Numbered from the stretch's first letter, positions 53,855 to 63,190 are shown. The stretch is 64,000 nucleotides of DNA from an uncultured Bryobacteraceae bacterium (GCA_937924525.1 CALDSU010000002.1:62001-126000), one strand, 5' to 3'. The notes: generated by a model from the letters alone, not told the origin. Translations and numbers: made by a program.

Positions 53855-54658
53855 TCAGCCCGCGCCCAGCAGCTCCAGCACCTCCGCGCTCCAGCCCGCC
53901 GGACCCGGCAGGCGGGCGATCCGGACGCCCGGCACGTCCTTGCGCAACTCATCGGCCTGGGCGGTAGCCATCAGCACCGGCACATCGACGACCCGCAGAA
54001 ACGACAGGTCATTCAGGCTGTCGCCCAGGCCGATCGACCGGATTGGCCCCAGGTGCAGAGCATACCAGCGGCAAAGCTCCTTGACCGCCACGCCTTTGTC
54101 CGCCGGGCCGCAGATGTGCCAAAAGCGGCCGCCGCGCGTCCAATGCACCGCCTCGCGCCGCAGTTCGTCCACCAGCCGCGACGCCTGGCCGGCTTCGCGG
54201 ATCAGGAACGGCTCGTCGTATTCCCGCTGGCGGGCCAGCCGGGCGCTTTCGAGCGGAAGACCGCAGGTCTCGGCCACCTCTTCGTCGGTCATGTCGCCGA
54301 AGCCGGTCACCTCGCAGCCACTGTGCTGCGCCGCGCGGCGCAAAGCTTGCCGCAGATACGCGTAGGGCCGGCCCCATTCGACGACGTCATAACCGTCGCG
54401 CCGCACCGTGCCGGGGATGGAGAATGGGAAGTAGCCATGCGGAAGGAAAGCCGCCGCCCCGTTTTCGACAATGAACGGATGGGTGTGTCCCAGCTCCGCG
54501 CGCAGGACCTCGAGCTCCGCGCGGGTCTTGCTGGTGACGGGAATCCAGGGAACCCCGCGCCGCGCCAGTTCCTCCAGCGCGGGCCGCGCGGCTTCCCAGG
54601 AGTAGGTGTGATGGTCCAACAAGGTGCCATCCAGATCGGTGAAGATCACGCTCGTCAT
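53855..54658 (-). CDS. mpgP: Mannosyl-/glucosyl-3-phosphoglycerate phosphatase-like HAD hydrolase
   Basis: This 267-aa HAD hydrolase of the C2B-cap group has motif I IFTDLDGTLLD with Asp8 and Asp10, VTSKTRAELEVLRAELG near 40-57, PFIVENGAAAFLP near 60, a cap with FGDMTDEEVAETCGLP and motif IV GLGDSLNDLSFL near 215, as in MpgP/YedP. Such enzymes remove phosphate from glycosyl-3-phosphoglycerate to give glucosyl- or mannosylglycerate. It converges with the gpgS run (51-bp gap from the previous stop), so it completes the pathway on the opposite strand. Confidence 0.8.
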   Translation of the reverse strand: MTSVIFTDLDGTLLDHHTYSWEAARPALEELARRGVPWIPVTSKTRAELEVLRAELGHTHPFIVENGAAAFLPHGYFPFSIPGTVRRDGYDVVEWGRPYAYLRQALRRAAQHSGCEVTGFGDMTDEEVAETCGLPLESARLARQREYDEPFLIREAGQASRLVDELRREAVHWTRGGRFWHICGPADKGVAVKELCRWYALHLGPIRSIGLGDSLNDLSFLRVVDVPVLMATAQADELRKDVPGVRIARLPGPAGWSAEVLELLGAG

Positions 54659-54756
54659 GATTTCGGTTCCAGGTTACGCTGCGGCGGCCCGCAAGTCGAC
54701 CGCCCCGGGAGGGTAGGCAGCGGGCGAATTTGCCGCACGCCGCCGGAGAGAATCTC

Positions 54757-56097
54757 TTGAGATCCAGATCCTGGTTCATTCTCGTCCTCGGCTACAGCGG
54801 GCTGCTGGCGCTGATCGTACTGCTCAGCGCCGGCGCGCTGCGCCGCGCCCGGCAATTGCAGGAGCAGACCCTCCGCGCCCATGAAACCTACCTGCGGATC
54901 GAAGAGCCTCTGCGCGACGTCCCGCAGGACCTGTATTTGGGCGCCGTGCTGGTGCGCGACTATCTGCTGGATCTGTCGCACCTGAGCGGGCCTTATTACC
55001 GCGAGCGGCTGGTCGCTTTGCGTTCCTCGGTGCAGACCCGCCTGGACCTGCTCGAACAGCGGCTGGGTGAGTCGGGTAAGGCCTCGCTGCGCAAGTTGCG
55101 CGACGAGGTGGAGGCCTATTGGTCTTCGCTCGACCCGATCTTCGACTGGACGCCCCAGCAGAAGGCGGCGTTGAGCTACGGCTTTCTGCGCCGGCAAATC
55201 CTGCCGCGCCGCGACGGAGTGATCGCCCTGGCCATGGAAGTGGACCAATGGAACGCGCAGAACTTCCAGCAGGAGCGCGCCCGCATCCGGAAGCTGCAAG
55301 ACGAGTTCGAGCGCTTCCTGTTCCGCCTCAGCCTGGTGGCGGTGCTGCTGGGGCTGGCCGTCGCGCTGCTGAGCGCTGCGCGGGTGTTGTTCCTCGAGCG
55401 CCGGGCCGACCGCCAGCGGCTGGCCCTGGAGCAGGCCGAACAGGAGTTGCGCCGCCTCTCGCGCAACCTGGTGCAGGCCCAGGAAACCGAACGCAAGTCC
55501 CTCTCCCGCGAACTGCACGACGCGGTGGGGCAGATGCTGACGGCCATGGGCATGGAGCTGGCGAACCTGGAAATGCTGCAGCGAAGTTCCCCGGAACGTT
55601 TTCACGGCCTCCTCGACGAACTGCGCCGGCTGAACGCCGAAACGCTGCGCACCGTGCGCGACCTGGCGATGGGGTTGCGGCCGTCGATGCTGGACGACCT
55701 GGGACTGGGGCCGGCGCTGGAATGGCAGGCCCGGGATTTCTCGCGCCGGAGCGGGATTCCCGTCACGGTGCAGATGGACGGCTCGCTCGACGACTTGCCG
55801 GAGACGCACCGGACGTGCATCTTCCGCGTTGTTCAGGAAGCGCTCACCAACTGCGCGCGTCATTCCCAGGCGAGTGCAATCCGGGTCGCCATTCACGGTC
55901 GGCCGGACTGGCTCACCGTGACCGTGCAGGATGACGGCATCGGCTTCGAGCGCGCCCACGTTTCCGCCGGGTTGGGGCTGCTGGGCATGGAAGAGCGGGT
56001 GCGCGAGCTGGACGGAACCATCGAGATCGCGTCGCAGCCCCACAAGGGCACGCTGCTCAAGGTGGATGTGCCGATTCGCAAGGAGGTGCCCGCATGA
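54757..56097 (+). CDS. Membrane sensor histidine kinase (HisKA_3, NarL-type)
   Basis: This 446-aa protein starts from TTG 54757, which has GGAGAG 6 nt upstream; an in-frame TTG at 54730 has no Shine-Dalgarno. TM1 is about 6-28, a helical periplasmic region about 30-190 resembles CHASE3/4HB-type sensors, and TM2 is about 192-213. The phospho-acceptor lies in LSRELHDAVGQMLTAM (His254), typical of HisKA_3. The ATPase domain has EALTNCARHSQASAI, DDGIGF and GLGLLGMEERVREL. The stop overlaps the response regulator start (ATGA). The signal is unknown. Confidence 0.9.
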   Translation: MRSRSWFILVLGYSGLLALIVLLSAGALRRARQLQEQTLRAHETYLRIEEPLRDVPQDLYLGAVLVRDYLLDLSHLSGPYYRERLVALRSSVQTRLDLLEQRLGESGKASLRKLRDEVEAYWSSLDPIFDWTPQQKAALSYGFLRRQILPRRDGVIALAMEVDQWNAQNFQQERARIRKLQDEFERFLFRLSLVAVLLGLAVALLSAARVLFLERRADRQRLALEQAEQELRRLSRNLVQAQETERKSLSRELHDAVGQMLTAMGMELANLEMLQRSSPERFHGLLDELRRLNAETLRTVRDLAMGLRPSMLDDLGLGPALEWQARDFSRRSGIPVTVQMDGSLDDLPETHRTCIFRVVQEALTNCARHSQASAIRVAIHGRPDWLTVTVQDDGIGFERAHVSAGLGLLGMEERVRELDGTIEIASQPHKGTLLKVDVPIRKEVPA

Positions 56098-56744
56098 ATC
56101 CGATCCGGATCCTGGTGGCCGACGATCATGGCGTGGTCCGCAAGGGACTGCGCCTTCAACTCGAGCAGCACGCGGATTTCGCCGTGGTGGGGGAGGCGGT
56201 GGACGGGCGCGAAGCCGTCCGCCTGGCCGAGGAACTGAAGCCCGACGTGGTGATCATGGACATCGCCATGCCGAATCTCAACGGCATCGAGGCGGCCGGC
56301 CAGATCGCGAAGAAGCGGCCCTCCACTGGCGTGGTGATCCTGAGCATGCACTCCGATGAAACCTACCTGGTGCGCGCCTTGACCGCGGGCGCCAAGGGGT
56401 ATCTCCTCAAAGACAACGCGGACGCGGATCTGGCCCGGGCCGTCCGCGCCGTGGCGCAAGGCAAGCCCTTTTTCAGCCCGGCCATCGCCGAGACCTTGCT
56501 CGAGGACTATCTGCGGCAGCTCCAGCAGCGCGGCTTGCAAGACTCCTACGACCTGTTGACCGACCGCGAAAAGGAGGTCCTGCAACTGCTGGCCGAGGGC
56601 CGGTCCAACAAGGACGTCGCCACGCTGCTGAACTTGAGCCCCTACACGGTGGAGACGCACCGGACGCGGATCATGCAAAAGCTGAACCTGCATTCCACCG
56701 CGGACATTGTCCTCTACGCGGTGCGCAAGAAGATCATCGCCTAG
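56094..56744 (+). CDS. NarL/FixJ-type response regulator
   Basis: This 216-aa protein has a receiver domain with the acidic pair Asp10-Asp11 and phospho-acceptor Asp56 (VVIMDIAMPN), a conserved Ser/Thr in ILSMHS and Lys in YLLKD. The C-terminal LuxR-type HTH reads LTDREKEVLQLLAEGRSNKDVATLL and YTVETHRTRIMQKL (about 150-195). It overlaps the kinase stop by 4 bp, so it is the cognate partner. Targets are unknown; the neighbouring osmolyte genes are one candidate. Confidence 0.93.
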   Translation: MNPIRILVADDHGVVRKGLRLQLEQHADFAVVGEAVDGREAVRLAEELKPDVVIMDIAMPNLNGIEAAGQIAKKRPSTGVVILSMHSDETYLVRALTAGAKGYLLKDNADADLARAVRAVAQGKPFFSPAIAETLLEDYLRQLQQRGLQDSYDLLTDREKEVLQLLAEGRSNKDVATLLNLSPYTVETHRTRIMQKLNLHSTADIVLYAVRKKIIA

Positions 56745-57158
56745 CAGACTTGCCCTCCGCGTCGCCAATGGCGGGCGCCGCGTTGACTTTCACGGGAGCG
56801 GCCAGCCGCAGTGGGGCGCGTCTCCGACTTGCCCTTGGAGTTGCTGGATTCCTCCCGTGGCGGGAAGCCGGCCGCGCCGGTCGGAGAGCGGCGCCACGCG
56901 GCCCGGCCGTCCGCGAAGGAAGCAGGAGGGCCCCCGGCCCTGCGGGCCGCCAAAAGGGAGGAAAGTGGTCGCGATGCGGGTATGCTGCATTGAGCCAGCG
57001 GAGCCGCGACCGGGAGGGGGCGGGCGCGAGGCAGCCGTGGCAAGCCCAACGCCCTTGCCCGCTCGTGGCTCGGAACGGGGCTCGCAAGAAATGCTCCCAA
57101 CCTCCCCCCAAACTTTCCCGCCGCGCCCCGTCTCGCGGAGTGATACGCTCAGAACGCT
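56745..57158. other. 414-bp non-coding spacer with a dispersed repeat copy
   Basis: No gene-like frame was accepted here, although frames are open on both strands in this GC-rich stretch. At 56811-56830 it carries GTGGGGCGCGTCTCCGACTT, matching the inverse of 24615-24596 at 18 of 20 positions. The tail (57139-57158) precedes the DUF1080 start but shows no clear promoter. Confidence 0.5.
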
Positions 57159-57827
57159 ATGGGACGTTTCCTTTTCCTCGTGTTCCTCGCCGCCGCGCCG
57201 CTGGCCGCCCAGAAATGGACCAGCCTGTTTAACGGGAAGAACCTGGATGGCTGGGTCCAAAAGAACGGGACCGCAACCTACACCGTGGAAGACGGCGCGA
57301 TCGTGGGCCGCACTGCCGAAGGCAGCCCGAACTCCTTTCTGTGCACCACGCGCAACTACGCCGACTTCATTCTGGAATTCGAAGTGAAGGTGGATCCGGA
57401 GCTGAACTCCGGCGTCCAAATTCGCAGCCATCAATACGGCGCGGACGCCGAAGTGCAAACCCTCAACCAGACTACCGAGAAGCGCAAATGGCCGGCGGGC
57501 CGCGTATACGGGTACCAGGTGGAGATCTCGAATGAAAAAGAGGGCACCTCGGGCGGCATCTACGATGAAGCCCGGCGAGGCTGGCTGGCCAACATTTCCT
57601 CGGATCCGCAGGCGCGGGCAGCCTTCAAGGATAACCGGTGGAACAAGTATCGCGTGGAAGCCCGCGGGCCGCGCATCCGGACCTGGGTGAACGGCGTGCC
57701 GTGCGCGGATCTCAACGACTCGATGGATGCCGAGGGTTTTATCGGCTTGCAGGTGCACTCGTTCAAGGGGCCGCATCCGAAGGAAGTCCGTTGGCGTAAG
57801 ATTCGAATTCAGGAACTCGGGCGCTAA
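57159..57827 (+). CDS. DUF1080 secreted protein
   Basis: This 222-aa exported protein has a signal peptide of about 18 residues (MGRFLFLVFLAAAPLAAQ). The DUF1080 domain fills the rest: SLFNGKNLDGWVQKNG, NYADFILEFEVKVDPELNSGVQIRS, GYQVEISNEKEGTSGGIYDEARRGW and GFIGLQVHSF. The motif IYDEARRGW is typical of family members thought to act on 3-keto sugars. It is about 40 residues shorter than the copy at 21054-21833 and lies upstream of a CocE-like hydrolase gene. Confidence 0.9.
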   Translation: MGRFLFLVFLAAAPLAAQKWTSLFNGKNLDGWVQKNGTATYTVEDGAIVGRTAEGSPNSFLCTTRNYADFILEFEVKVDPELNSGVQIRSHQYGADAEVQTLNQTTEKRKWPAGRVYGYQVEISNEKEGTSGGIYDEARRGWLANISSDPQARAAFKDNRWNKYRVEARGPRIRTWVNGVPCADLNDSMDAEGFIGLQVHSFKGPHPKEVRWRKIRIQELGR

Positions 57828-57887
57828 GCCGCCAGGTGGACGTTCGGGCGCGGCCGCGAGGCGCACGTGTCCCTGCGGGAGGGAAGG

Positions 57888-59663
57888 ATGCGAACGAAAG
57901 GGATCCTCTGGGCCGCGCTAGGCGTCTTCGCCGCCGTGCCCGCCTGGCCGCAGGCGGGCGTCGTCTCCGAACGAATCCGCGTCGACGGCAATGTCGCCGT
58001 CACGATGCGCGACGGCGTCACGCTCTATGCCGATGTCTACCGTCCCGCGCGGGAGGGCCGTTTTCCCGTGATCGTCGTCCGCACGCCTTACGGCAAGCAG
58101 CGCGACGGCGCGCACGAGGCGCTGATTCAGTTCGCGCAGCGCGGCTACGCCGTGGTGATGCAGGACACGCGCGGGCGGTTCGAATCGGAAGGCGCGTGGG
58201 ATCCGTTCCGCGCCGAAGCGCCGGACGGATACGACACCGTCGAGTGGGCCGCCGCGCAGCCATGGTCCAACGGCAAGGTGGGGATGTACGGCGGATCGTA
58301 TCTGGGCAACGTCCAGTGGCAAGCCGCCGCGCAATCGCCCCCGCACCTGGTGGCCATCTTCCCCACCGTCGCCTCGACCAGCCTGTATCACAACACCTGG
58401 TATCACGGCGGCGCGTTCAAACTCGGCCTGGCGGTGGGCTGGGGCGTGGTGCGGAACCCGCGCCGCCAGCTGTACCCGCAAACCTGGCACCTGGCGCCGC
58501 TGGGACCCGAGGAGTGGCGCTACGAAAACCTGTTGTGGCATCTGCCCCTCGCCAGCCTCGACCGGCAGTTCGGCTACACCGTGCCGCATTTTCAGGATTG
58601 GGTGCGGCACGCCTCCTACGACGGCTACTGGAAAGTGATCAGCGTGGAGGAGAAGTTCCGCCGCGTCCAGACGCCCGTCCACGTGCTGGGCGGCTGGTTC
58701 GACCTGCTGCTTGGCGGCGCCCTCAATGGCTACGCCGGCATGCGCCGCGAAGGCGGCTCGGAGCGCGCGCGCCGGGAATCCAAGATGATCGTGGGCCCGT
58801 GGGGACACGGACCCAGCCGCAAGTTCGGCGACGTGGACTTCGGTCCGGAGGCCGACCGCTCCGTCTTCGACCGCAACTTGCGCTGGTTCGATCATTACCT
58901 GAAGGGCGTCGACAATGGCATCGACCGCGAACCGCCGGTCGAGATCTTCTACCTGGGCGTCAACCGGTGGGTGCGCCACGACGACTGGCCGGTCCCCGGC
59001 ACGCGATTCACCCCCCTGTACCTGGACGGCAAAGGGCAGGCCAATAGCGCGCGCGGCGACGGGACGCTGCGCTTTGATCGTCCGGCCGCGGCCGTCGCGG
59101 ACGAGTACGTCTACGACCCCCGGCATCCCGTGCCGACGCTGGGCGGCAACGACTGCTGCGGCGCGCCGATGCCGGTGGGCCCTGTCGATCAGCGTCCCGT
59201 CGAAGCCCGTCACGACGTCCTGGTCTATACGGGCGACTACCTCCGCGAACCGCTCGCCATCGCCGGACCCGTGCGGATGAAACTGCACGCCGCGACTGAT
59301 GGCCCGGACACCGACTGGATGGTCAAGCTGGTAGACGTACACCCGCACGGCTTCGCCATGAACCTGGCCGAGGGCATTTTGCGCGCGCGATACCGCCAAG
59401 GCCTCGATCGCCCGGCGCCGCTCGAAGCCAACCGCGTCTACGAGTTCGAAATCGACATGCGCGGCACGGCGCACGTCTTCCTGCCCGGCCACCGGATCCG
59501 GATTGACATTACCAGCAGCAACTTCCCGCAGTTCGACCGGAACCCGAACACGGGCGAGGAGGCGGCCACCGCCGTCCGCCTGCGCGTCGCGCGGCAAAGG
59601 GTGTGGCATGGCGGGCAGCAGGCGTCGCACTTGGTGCTGCCCGTCGTCGATGCGCCGCGCTGA
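57888..59663 (+). CDS. Secreted CocE/NonD family hydrolase (X-Pro dipeptidyl-peptidase-like)
   Basis: This 591-aa exported protein starts from ATG 57888, which follows GGGAGG by 5 nt and begins a proper signal peptide; a GTG at 57867 is less likely. The alpha/beta hydrolase core has VRTPYGKQ, MQDTRGRFESEG, nucleophile Ser137 in MYGGSYLGN, a lid, and IVGPWGHGPSRKFG with the catalytic His. The C-terminal jelly roll (about 380-590) ends with IDITSSNFPQFDRNPNTGE, typical of CocE/NonD. Substrates in the family include esters, beta-lactams and N-terminal X-Pro; not decided here. Confidence 0.9.
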   Translation: MRTKGILWAALGVFAAVPAWPQAGVVSERIRVDGNVAVTMRDGVTLYADVYRPAREGRFPVIVVRTPYGKQRDGAHEALIQFAQRGYAVVMQDTRGRFESEGAWDPFRAEAPDGYDTVEWAAAQPWSNGKVGMYGGSYLGNVQWQAAAQSPPHLVAIFPTVASTSLYHNTWYHGGAFKLGLAVGWGVVRNPRRQLYPQTWHLAPLGPEEWRYENLLWHLPLASLDRQFGYTVPHFQDWVRHASYDGYWKVISVEEKFRRVQTPVHVLGGWFDLLLGGALNGYAGMRREGGSERARRESKMIVGPWGHGPSRKFGDVDFGPEADRSVFDRNLRWFDHYLKGVDNGIDREPPVEIFYLGVNRWVRHDDWPVPGTRFTPLYLDGKGQANSARGDGTLRFDRPAAAVADEYVYDPRHPVPTLGGNDCCGAPMPVGPVDQRPVEARHDVLVYTGDYLREPLAIAGPVRMKLHAATDGPDTDWMVKLVDVHPHGFAMNLAEGILRARYRQGLDRPAPLEANRVYEFEIDMRGTAHVFLPGHRIRIDITSSNFPQFDRNPNTGEEAATAVRLRVARQRVWHGGQQASHLVLPVVDAPR

Positions 59664-59666
59664 GAG

Positions 59667-60432
59667 CTACGCGCCGAGCTGAATGAGGGAGAAGTGCGCG
59701 CCCTGCGCGTAGCGCCCCACCCCCGGCGCGGACGTGGGCCCGTGTTTCCGTGCGCCGCCCGCCTCGCGCAGTCGGCGCAAACTCGCGTCGAGGTCGGAGA
59801 CTTTCCAGTAGATCATCCAGTGCGGCGGGATGCCTTCCCATTGCGCGGTCATCTCCAGCATCCCTGCGGCTTGAACCGCGCCGTTGTGGAACAGGGTGTA
59901 TTTCCATGGGCCCCATGGGCGCGGTCGCGGCGCTCCACCCGAAGACCTTCGCGTAGAACTCCTTGCTGCCGGCGACATCGCGCGTCGCCAGTTCGGGCCA
60001 GCACCAGGTTCCCTCCGCGTCGATCACCTGCGACGCCGGATGCTGTAACGCCTGCCAGACGGCGAAGACCGCTCCCGCCGGATCCTGCAACACCGACATG
60101 CGGCTCACGTCCATCACGTCCATCGGCCCCATCAGCACAGACCCGCCCGCCGCCTGCGCCTTCGCGGTGGTCTCGTCCGCGTCCGCCACCGCTACGTACA
60201 GCAGCCAGCGCGGCGGGATGCCCATGCCGATTTGCTCGGCGTTGAGCTGGTATATGCCGGCCACGTCGCGCCCTTCGCTTTGCGCCAGCGTGTACCGTTC
60301 CTCGCCCTCGGGCACGTGCGCCGCCCGCCACCCGAAGAGCGCGCCGTAGAACTGCTCGGCGGCAGCGGGAGCGGTGGCGCCTAGTTCATACCAGCAGAAG
60401 CGCCCTGCATCGTATTTGTCGACGAATTTCAT
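59667..60432 (-). pseudogene. Two-domain VOC (glyoxalase-like) protein gene broken by a frameshift
   Basis: From ATG 60432 the first VOC domain (FCWYELGATAPAAAEQFYGALFGWR to SVLQDPAGAVFAVWQ) and the start of the second (GTWCWPELATRDVAGSKEFYAKVFGWS) are fine. Near 59900 the frame changes: the expected WKYTLFHNGAVQAAGMLEM, PHWMIYWKVSDLDASL and the end at 59667 lie in the next frame. A one- or two-base indel in the ATGGGGCCCATGG area explains this. It could be a real mutation or an assembly error. Function unknown for the intact family. Confidence 0.75.
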
Positions 60433-60534
60433 GGAATGGCTCTCCTCGCGATCAAGTTCGATTTGTTGTTGCAGGGAACCGGGCCTGGACCGGATGTCCG
60501 AACTTGCCTCCTCCTCCGGCCAAGCCTCCTCAGT

Positions 60535-61029
60535 CTACACTGCCGCCCGCGGCGGGCGGGTGAAATTTACGTCACGGACGGCGCCCCGCGGACCGCCAAG
60601 CAGGCGCGCGAACGCTTGCCGGCACGGCGCGGAGGAGAACCAGTACAAGTGGCCCGGGCACCGGCAGTCTGACGCTCCGAATCCCGGCCAAGCCATTCGC
60701 GCGCCGGGGAGCGACGCCATCGCGCGCGCCCAGCGGCACTCCTGCCGCCGGACTCCCGCCCGCCACCACGCCTCCTCGACGTCGGCGCACTCCCGCAGGG
60801 AGTCGATGTGCCAGTGTCGTTTCCGTTGCGCTCCCAGATGCCGCCCGGCGCGCGCCGCCAACCCGCCCGGTCCCCACGCGCTGCCTGCATAACCGTACCA
60901 GCCGGGCTCGATCCGCACGCGGCCGAGGCTTCCTACCTCGACCCACCGCCGCCGCGAGGCGCGCAGCACGAGCAGATACGTCCCGCCCTGGCGGGGAAGC
61001 TCCTTTTGCGCCTTGTCACCGGCCCGCAC
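60535..61029 (-). CDS. DUF123 (GIY-YIG-fold) family protein
   Basis: This about 164-aa protein of COG1833/DUF123 has GTYLLVLRAS, GSLGRVRIEPGWYGYAGSAWG (GIY-YIG-like part), AGRHLGAQRKRHWHIDSL and PGFGASDCRCPGHLYWF, all diagnostic. The start is uncertain: GTG at 61029 avoids overlap with the divergent acuI start (61042), while GTG at 61053 would overlap it. Family members are small nuclease-fold proteins, sometimes fused to endonuclease III; activity not established. A basic, Pro-rich tail ends the protein. Confidence 0.78.
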   Translation of the reverse strand: MRAGDKAQKELPRQGGTYLLVLRASRRRWVEVGSLGRVRIEPGWYGYAGSAWGPGGLAARAGRHLGAQRKRHWHIDSLRECADVEEAWWRAGVRRQECRWARAMASLPGARMAWPGFGASDCRCPGHLYWFSSAPCRQAFARLLGGPRGAVRDVNFTRPPRAAV

Positions 61030-61041
61030 GATAATGGTGGC

Positions 61042-62037
61042 GTGACTGCTCACAATTTTCCCGCGCTCGTCGTGCGCGAGCAAGACGGGGCCCCGCAGGC
61101 GGCGCTGGAAACTCTTTCCGCCGCCGACCTGCCGCCCGGCGACGTGCTCATTCGCGTCCGGTATTCGAGCCTGAATTACAAGGACGGCCTGGCGGTTACC
61201 GGCAAGGGCAAAGTGATTCGCCAGTTCCCCATGGTGCCCGGCATCGACCTGGCGGGCACGGTCGAACAATCGGAATCGCCGGACTGGCAACCGGGGGAAG
61301 CCGTGCTGGTGACCGGCTGGGGCGTGGGCGAAGCGCACTGGGGCGGATACGCGGGCTTCGCGCGCATGAAGTCCACATGGCTCACCCGGCTGCCCGCCGG
61401 GCTTTCGCTCGAGCACAGCATGACCATCGGGACAGCAGGCTTCACGGCCATGCTGGCGGTGATGGCGCTGGAAGAGCACGGCGTGCAGCCGGGCGGAAAG
61501 CCGGTCCTGGTCACGGGCGCGGGCGGCGGCGTCGGCAGCGTCGCCGTGGCATTGCTGGCCGGGCGAGGCTACACGGTGGCGGCTTCCACGGGCCGGGCGG
61601 ATCTCGAACCGTACCTGAAGAGCTTGGGAGCTTCCCGCATTGTCCCGCGCGACGCGCTCGCCCGGCCCTCCAAGCCGATGGAAAGCGAGACTTGGGCCGG
61701 CGCGATCGATTCGGTGGGCGGCCAGACCCTCGCCACGCTTTACAGCCAGATCGAGCGGCACGGCGCGGCCGCGGTCTGCGGCCTCGCCGGCGGCCACCAG
61801 CTTCAGACCACTGTTTTCCCCCTGATCCTGCGCGGAGTATCGCTGCTCGGCATCGATTCGGTCTACTGCCCGCCAGCCCGCCGGCAAGCCGCCTGGAGCC
61901 GGCTGGCCGCTGAGCTTTCCCCCGCGCGACTAGACGCCATGACCACCCAAATCTCTCTGGCGGACGTGCCGCGCTGGGCGGAAACCATCCTGGCGGGAGC
62001 CGTGCGCGGCCGCGTCGTGGTGACCCTGGGCGCGTAG
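61042..62037 (+). CDS. acuI: Acrylyl-CoA reductase-like quinone oxidoreductase (YhdH/AcuI type MDR)
   Basis: This 331-aa medium-chain reductase starts at GTG 61042, which gives the family length (E. coli YhdH is 324 aa). Visible markers are FPALVVREQDG, DVLIRVRYSSLNYKDGLAVTGKGKV, VPGIDLAGTVEQS, GWGVGEAHWGGYAGFARM, GTAGFTAMLAVMALE and VTGAGGGVGSVAVALLAGRGYTV (NADPH site). No zinc ligands, as expected. It reduces acrylyl-CoA or related enoyl-CoA, detoxifying acrylate. The frame is open upstream, but that part is antisense to the DUF123 gene. Confidence 0.85.
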   Translation: MTAHNFPALVVREQDGAPQAALETLSAADLPPGDVLIRVRYSSLNYKDGLAVTGKGKVIRQFPMVPGIDLAGTVEQSESPDWQPGEAVLVTGWGVGEAHWGGYAGFARMKSTWLTRLPAGLSLEHSMTIGTAGFTAMLAVMALEEHGVQPGGKPVLVTGAGGGVGSVAVALLAGRGYTVAASTGRADLEPYLKSLGASRIVPRDALARPSKPMESETWAGAIDSVGGQTLATLYSQIERHGAAAVCGLAGGHQLQTTVFPLILRGVSLLGIDSVYCPPARRQAAWSRLAAELSPARLDAMTTQISLADVPRWAETILAGAVRGRVVVTLGA

Positions 62038-62061
62038 AAACGTGCTTGTTAGAATACAAAG

Positions 62062-63003
62062 ATGTTGACGCCTACCGAAAAAATCTGGCATAACGGCCGC
62101 TTGATTAACTGGGACGACGCCCGGATCCACGTCCTCTCCCACGTGGTCAGTTATGGCAGCTCCGTGTTCGAGGGGATTCGCTGTTATGCCACGTCGTCCG
62201 GACCCGCCGTGTTCCGGCTGCGTGAGCACATGCGCCGCATGATCGATTCGGCCAGGATCTACCGCATGGACATCGGCTACACGATCGAGCAGCTCTCCGA
62301 GGCAAGTCTCGAGCTGGTCCGCGTCAACAAATTGCAATCGTGCTACCTGCGTCCGCTCGCCTTTCGCGGCTATGGGGAGATTGGCGTCAACCCGCTCCGC
62401 AATCCGGTCGAGGTCTACCTGGCGTGCTGGGAATGGGGCAAGTATCTCGGCGAGGAGGCGCTCTCGCAGGGCGTTGACGTGTGCGTGTCCTCGTGGAATC
62501 GCATCGCCCCCAACACCCTGCCGGCGCTGGCTAAGGCGGGCGCCAATTACATGAATTCGCAGTTGATCAAGATGGAGGCGCTGCTGAACGGCTACGCCGA
62601 GGGGATCGGCCTGGACGCGGCGGGTTACGTCAGCGAGGGCTCGGGCGAGAACATCTTCGTGGTGCGCGATGGGCGCATCCACACGCCTCCGCTAGGCGCA
62701 TCCGTGCTGCCCGGCATCACGCGCGACACCGTCCTCACGCTGGCGCGCGACCTCCAGATCCCGGTGGTGGAAACCATCATCCCCCGGGAGATGCTCTACA
62801 TCGCCGATGAGGTCTTCTTCAGCGGCACGGCCGCCGAGATCACGCCCATTCGCTCGATCGACAAGATTCAGGTCGGCAAGGGCAGCCGCGGACCCGTGAC
62901 GGAAGCCTTGCAGACCGAGTTCTTCGGCATCATTAGCGGGAAGGCGCCGGATCGCCACGGCTGGTTGTCGCTGGTGAATGCGCCCCAGCCCGCGGTCCAG
63001 TAG
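62062..63003 (+). CDS. ilvE: Branched-chain amino acid aminotransferase
   Basis: This 313-aa fold-type IV PLP enzyme has [16 protein letters not shown] near 27-42, [16 protein letters not shown] near 97-111, the PLP Lys158 in [26 protein letters not shown] near 191 and [16 protein letters not shown] near 252-267. Length and motifs match bacterial IlvE of class IV. It catalyses the last step of leucine, isoleucine and valine synthesis with glutamate. It begins 24 bp after acuI and a strong hairpin follows its stop. Confidence 0.92.
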   Translation: MLTPTEKIWHNGRLINWDDARIHVLSHVVSYGSSVFEGIRCYATSSGPAVFRLREHMRRMIDSARIYRMDIGYTIEQLSEASLELVRVNKLQSCYLRPLAFRGYGEIGVNPLRNPVEVYLACWEWGKYLGEEALSQGVDVCVSSWNRIAPNTLPALAKAGANYMNSQLIKMEALLNGYAEGIGLDAAGYVSEGSGENIFVVRDGRIHTPPLGASVLPGITRDTVLTLARDLQIPVVETIIPREMLYIADEVFFSGTAAEITPIRSIDKIQVGKGSRGPVTEALQTEFFGIISGKAPDRHGWLSLVNAPQPAVQ

Positions 63004-63020
63004 GAAGCCCGAGCGTCACA

Positions 63021-63046
63021 AGAGGCGGGCTTGCGGGCCCGCCTCT
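63021..63046 (+). terminator. Perfect 10-bp hairpin after ilvE
   Basis: AGAGGCGGGC (63021-63030), a 6-nt loop TTGCGG and GCCCGCCTCT (63037-63046) form a perfect stem 18 bp after the ilvE stop. No T tract follows (GCGGAAAC), so it is a stem-type terminator or mRNA 3' protector. Confidence 0.6.
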
Positions 63047-63190
63047 GCGGAAACTTCGACTGCGACCGGATTACGAAGCCGAGCTACCTCCCCCGAGATT
63101 TACCCGATTCCGCCAGCCGCAGCCGATGCTTGTTTTGTTGTACCGGTTTCGCGGCGGGCGCGCCAGCGCGGAAGAGCGCTGCGGGAAGGC

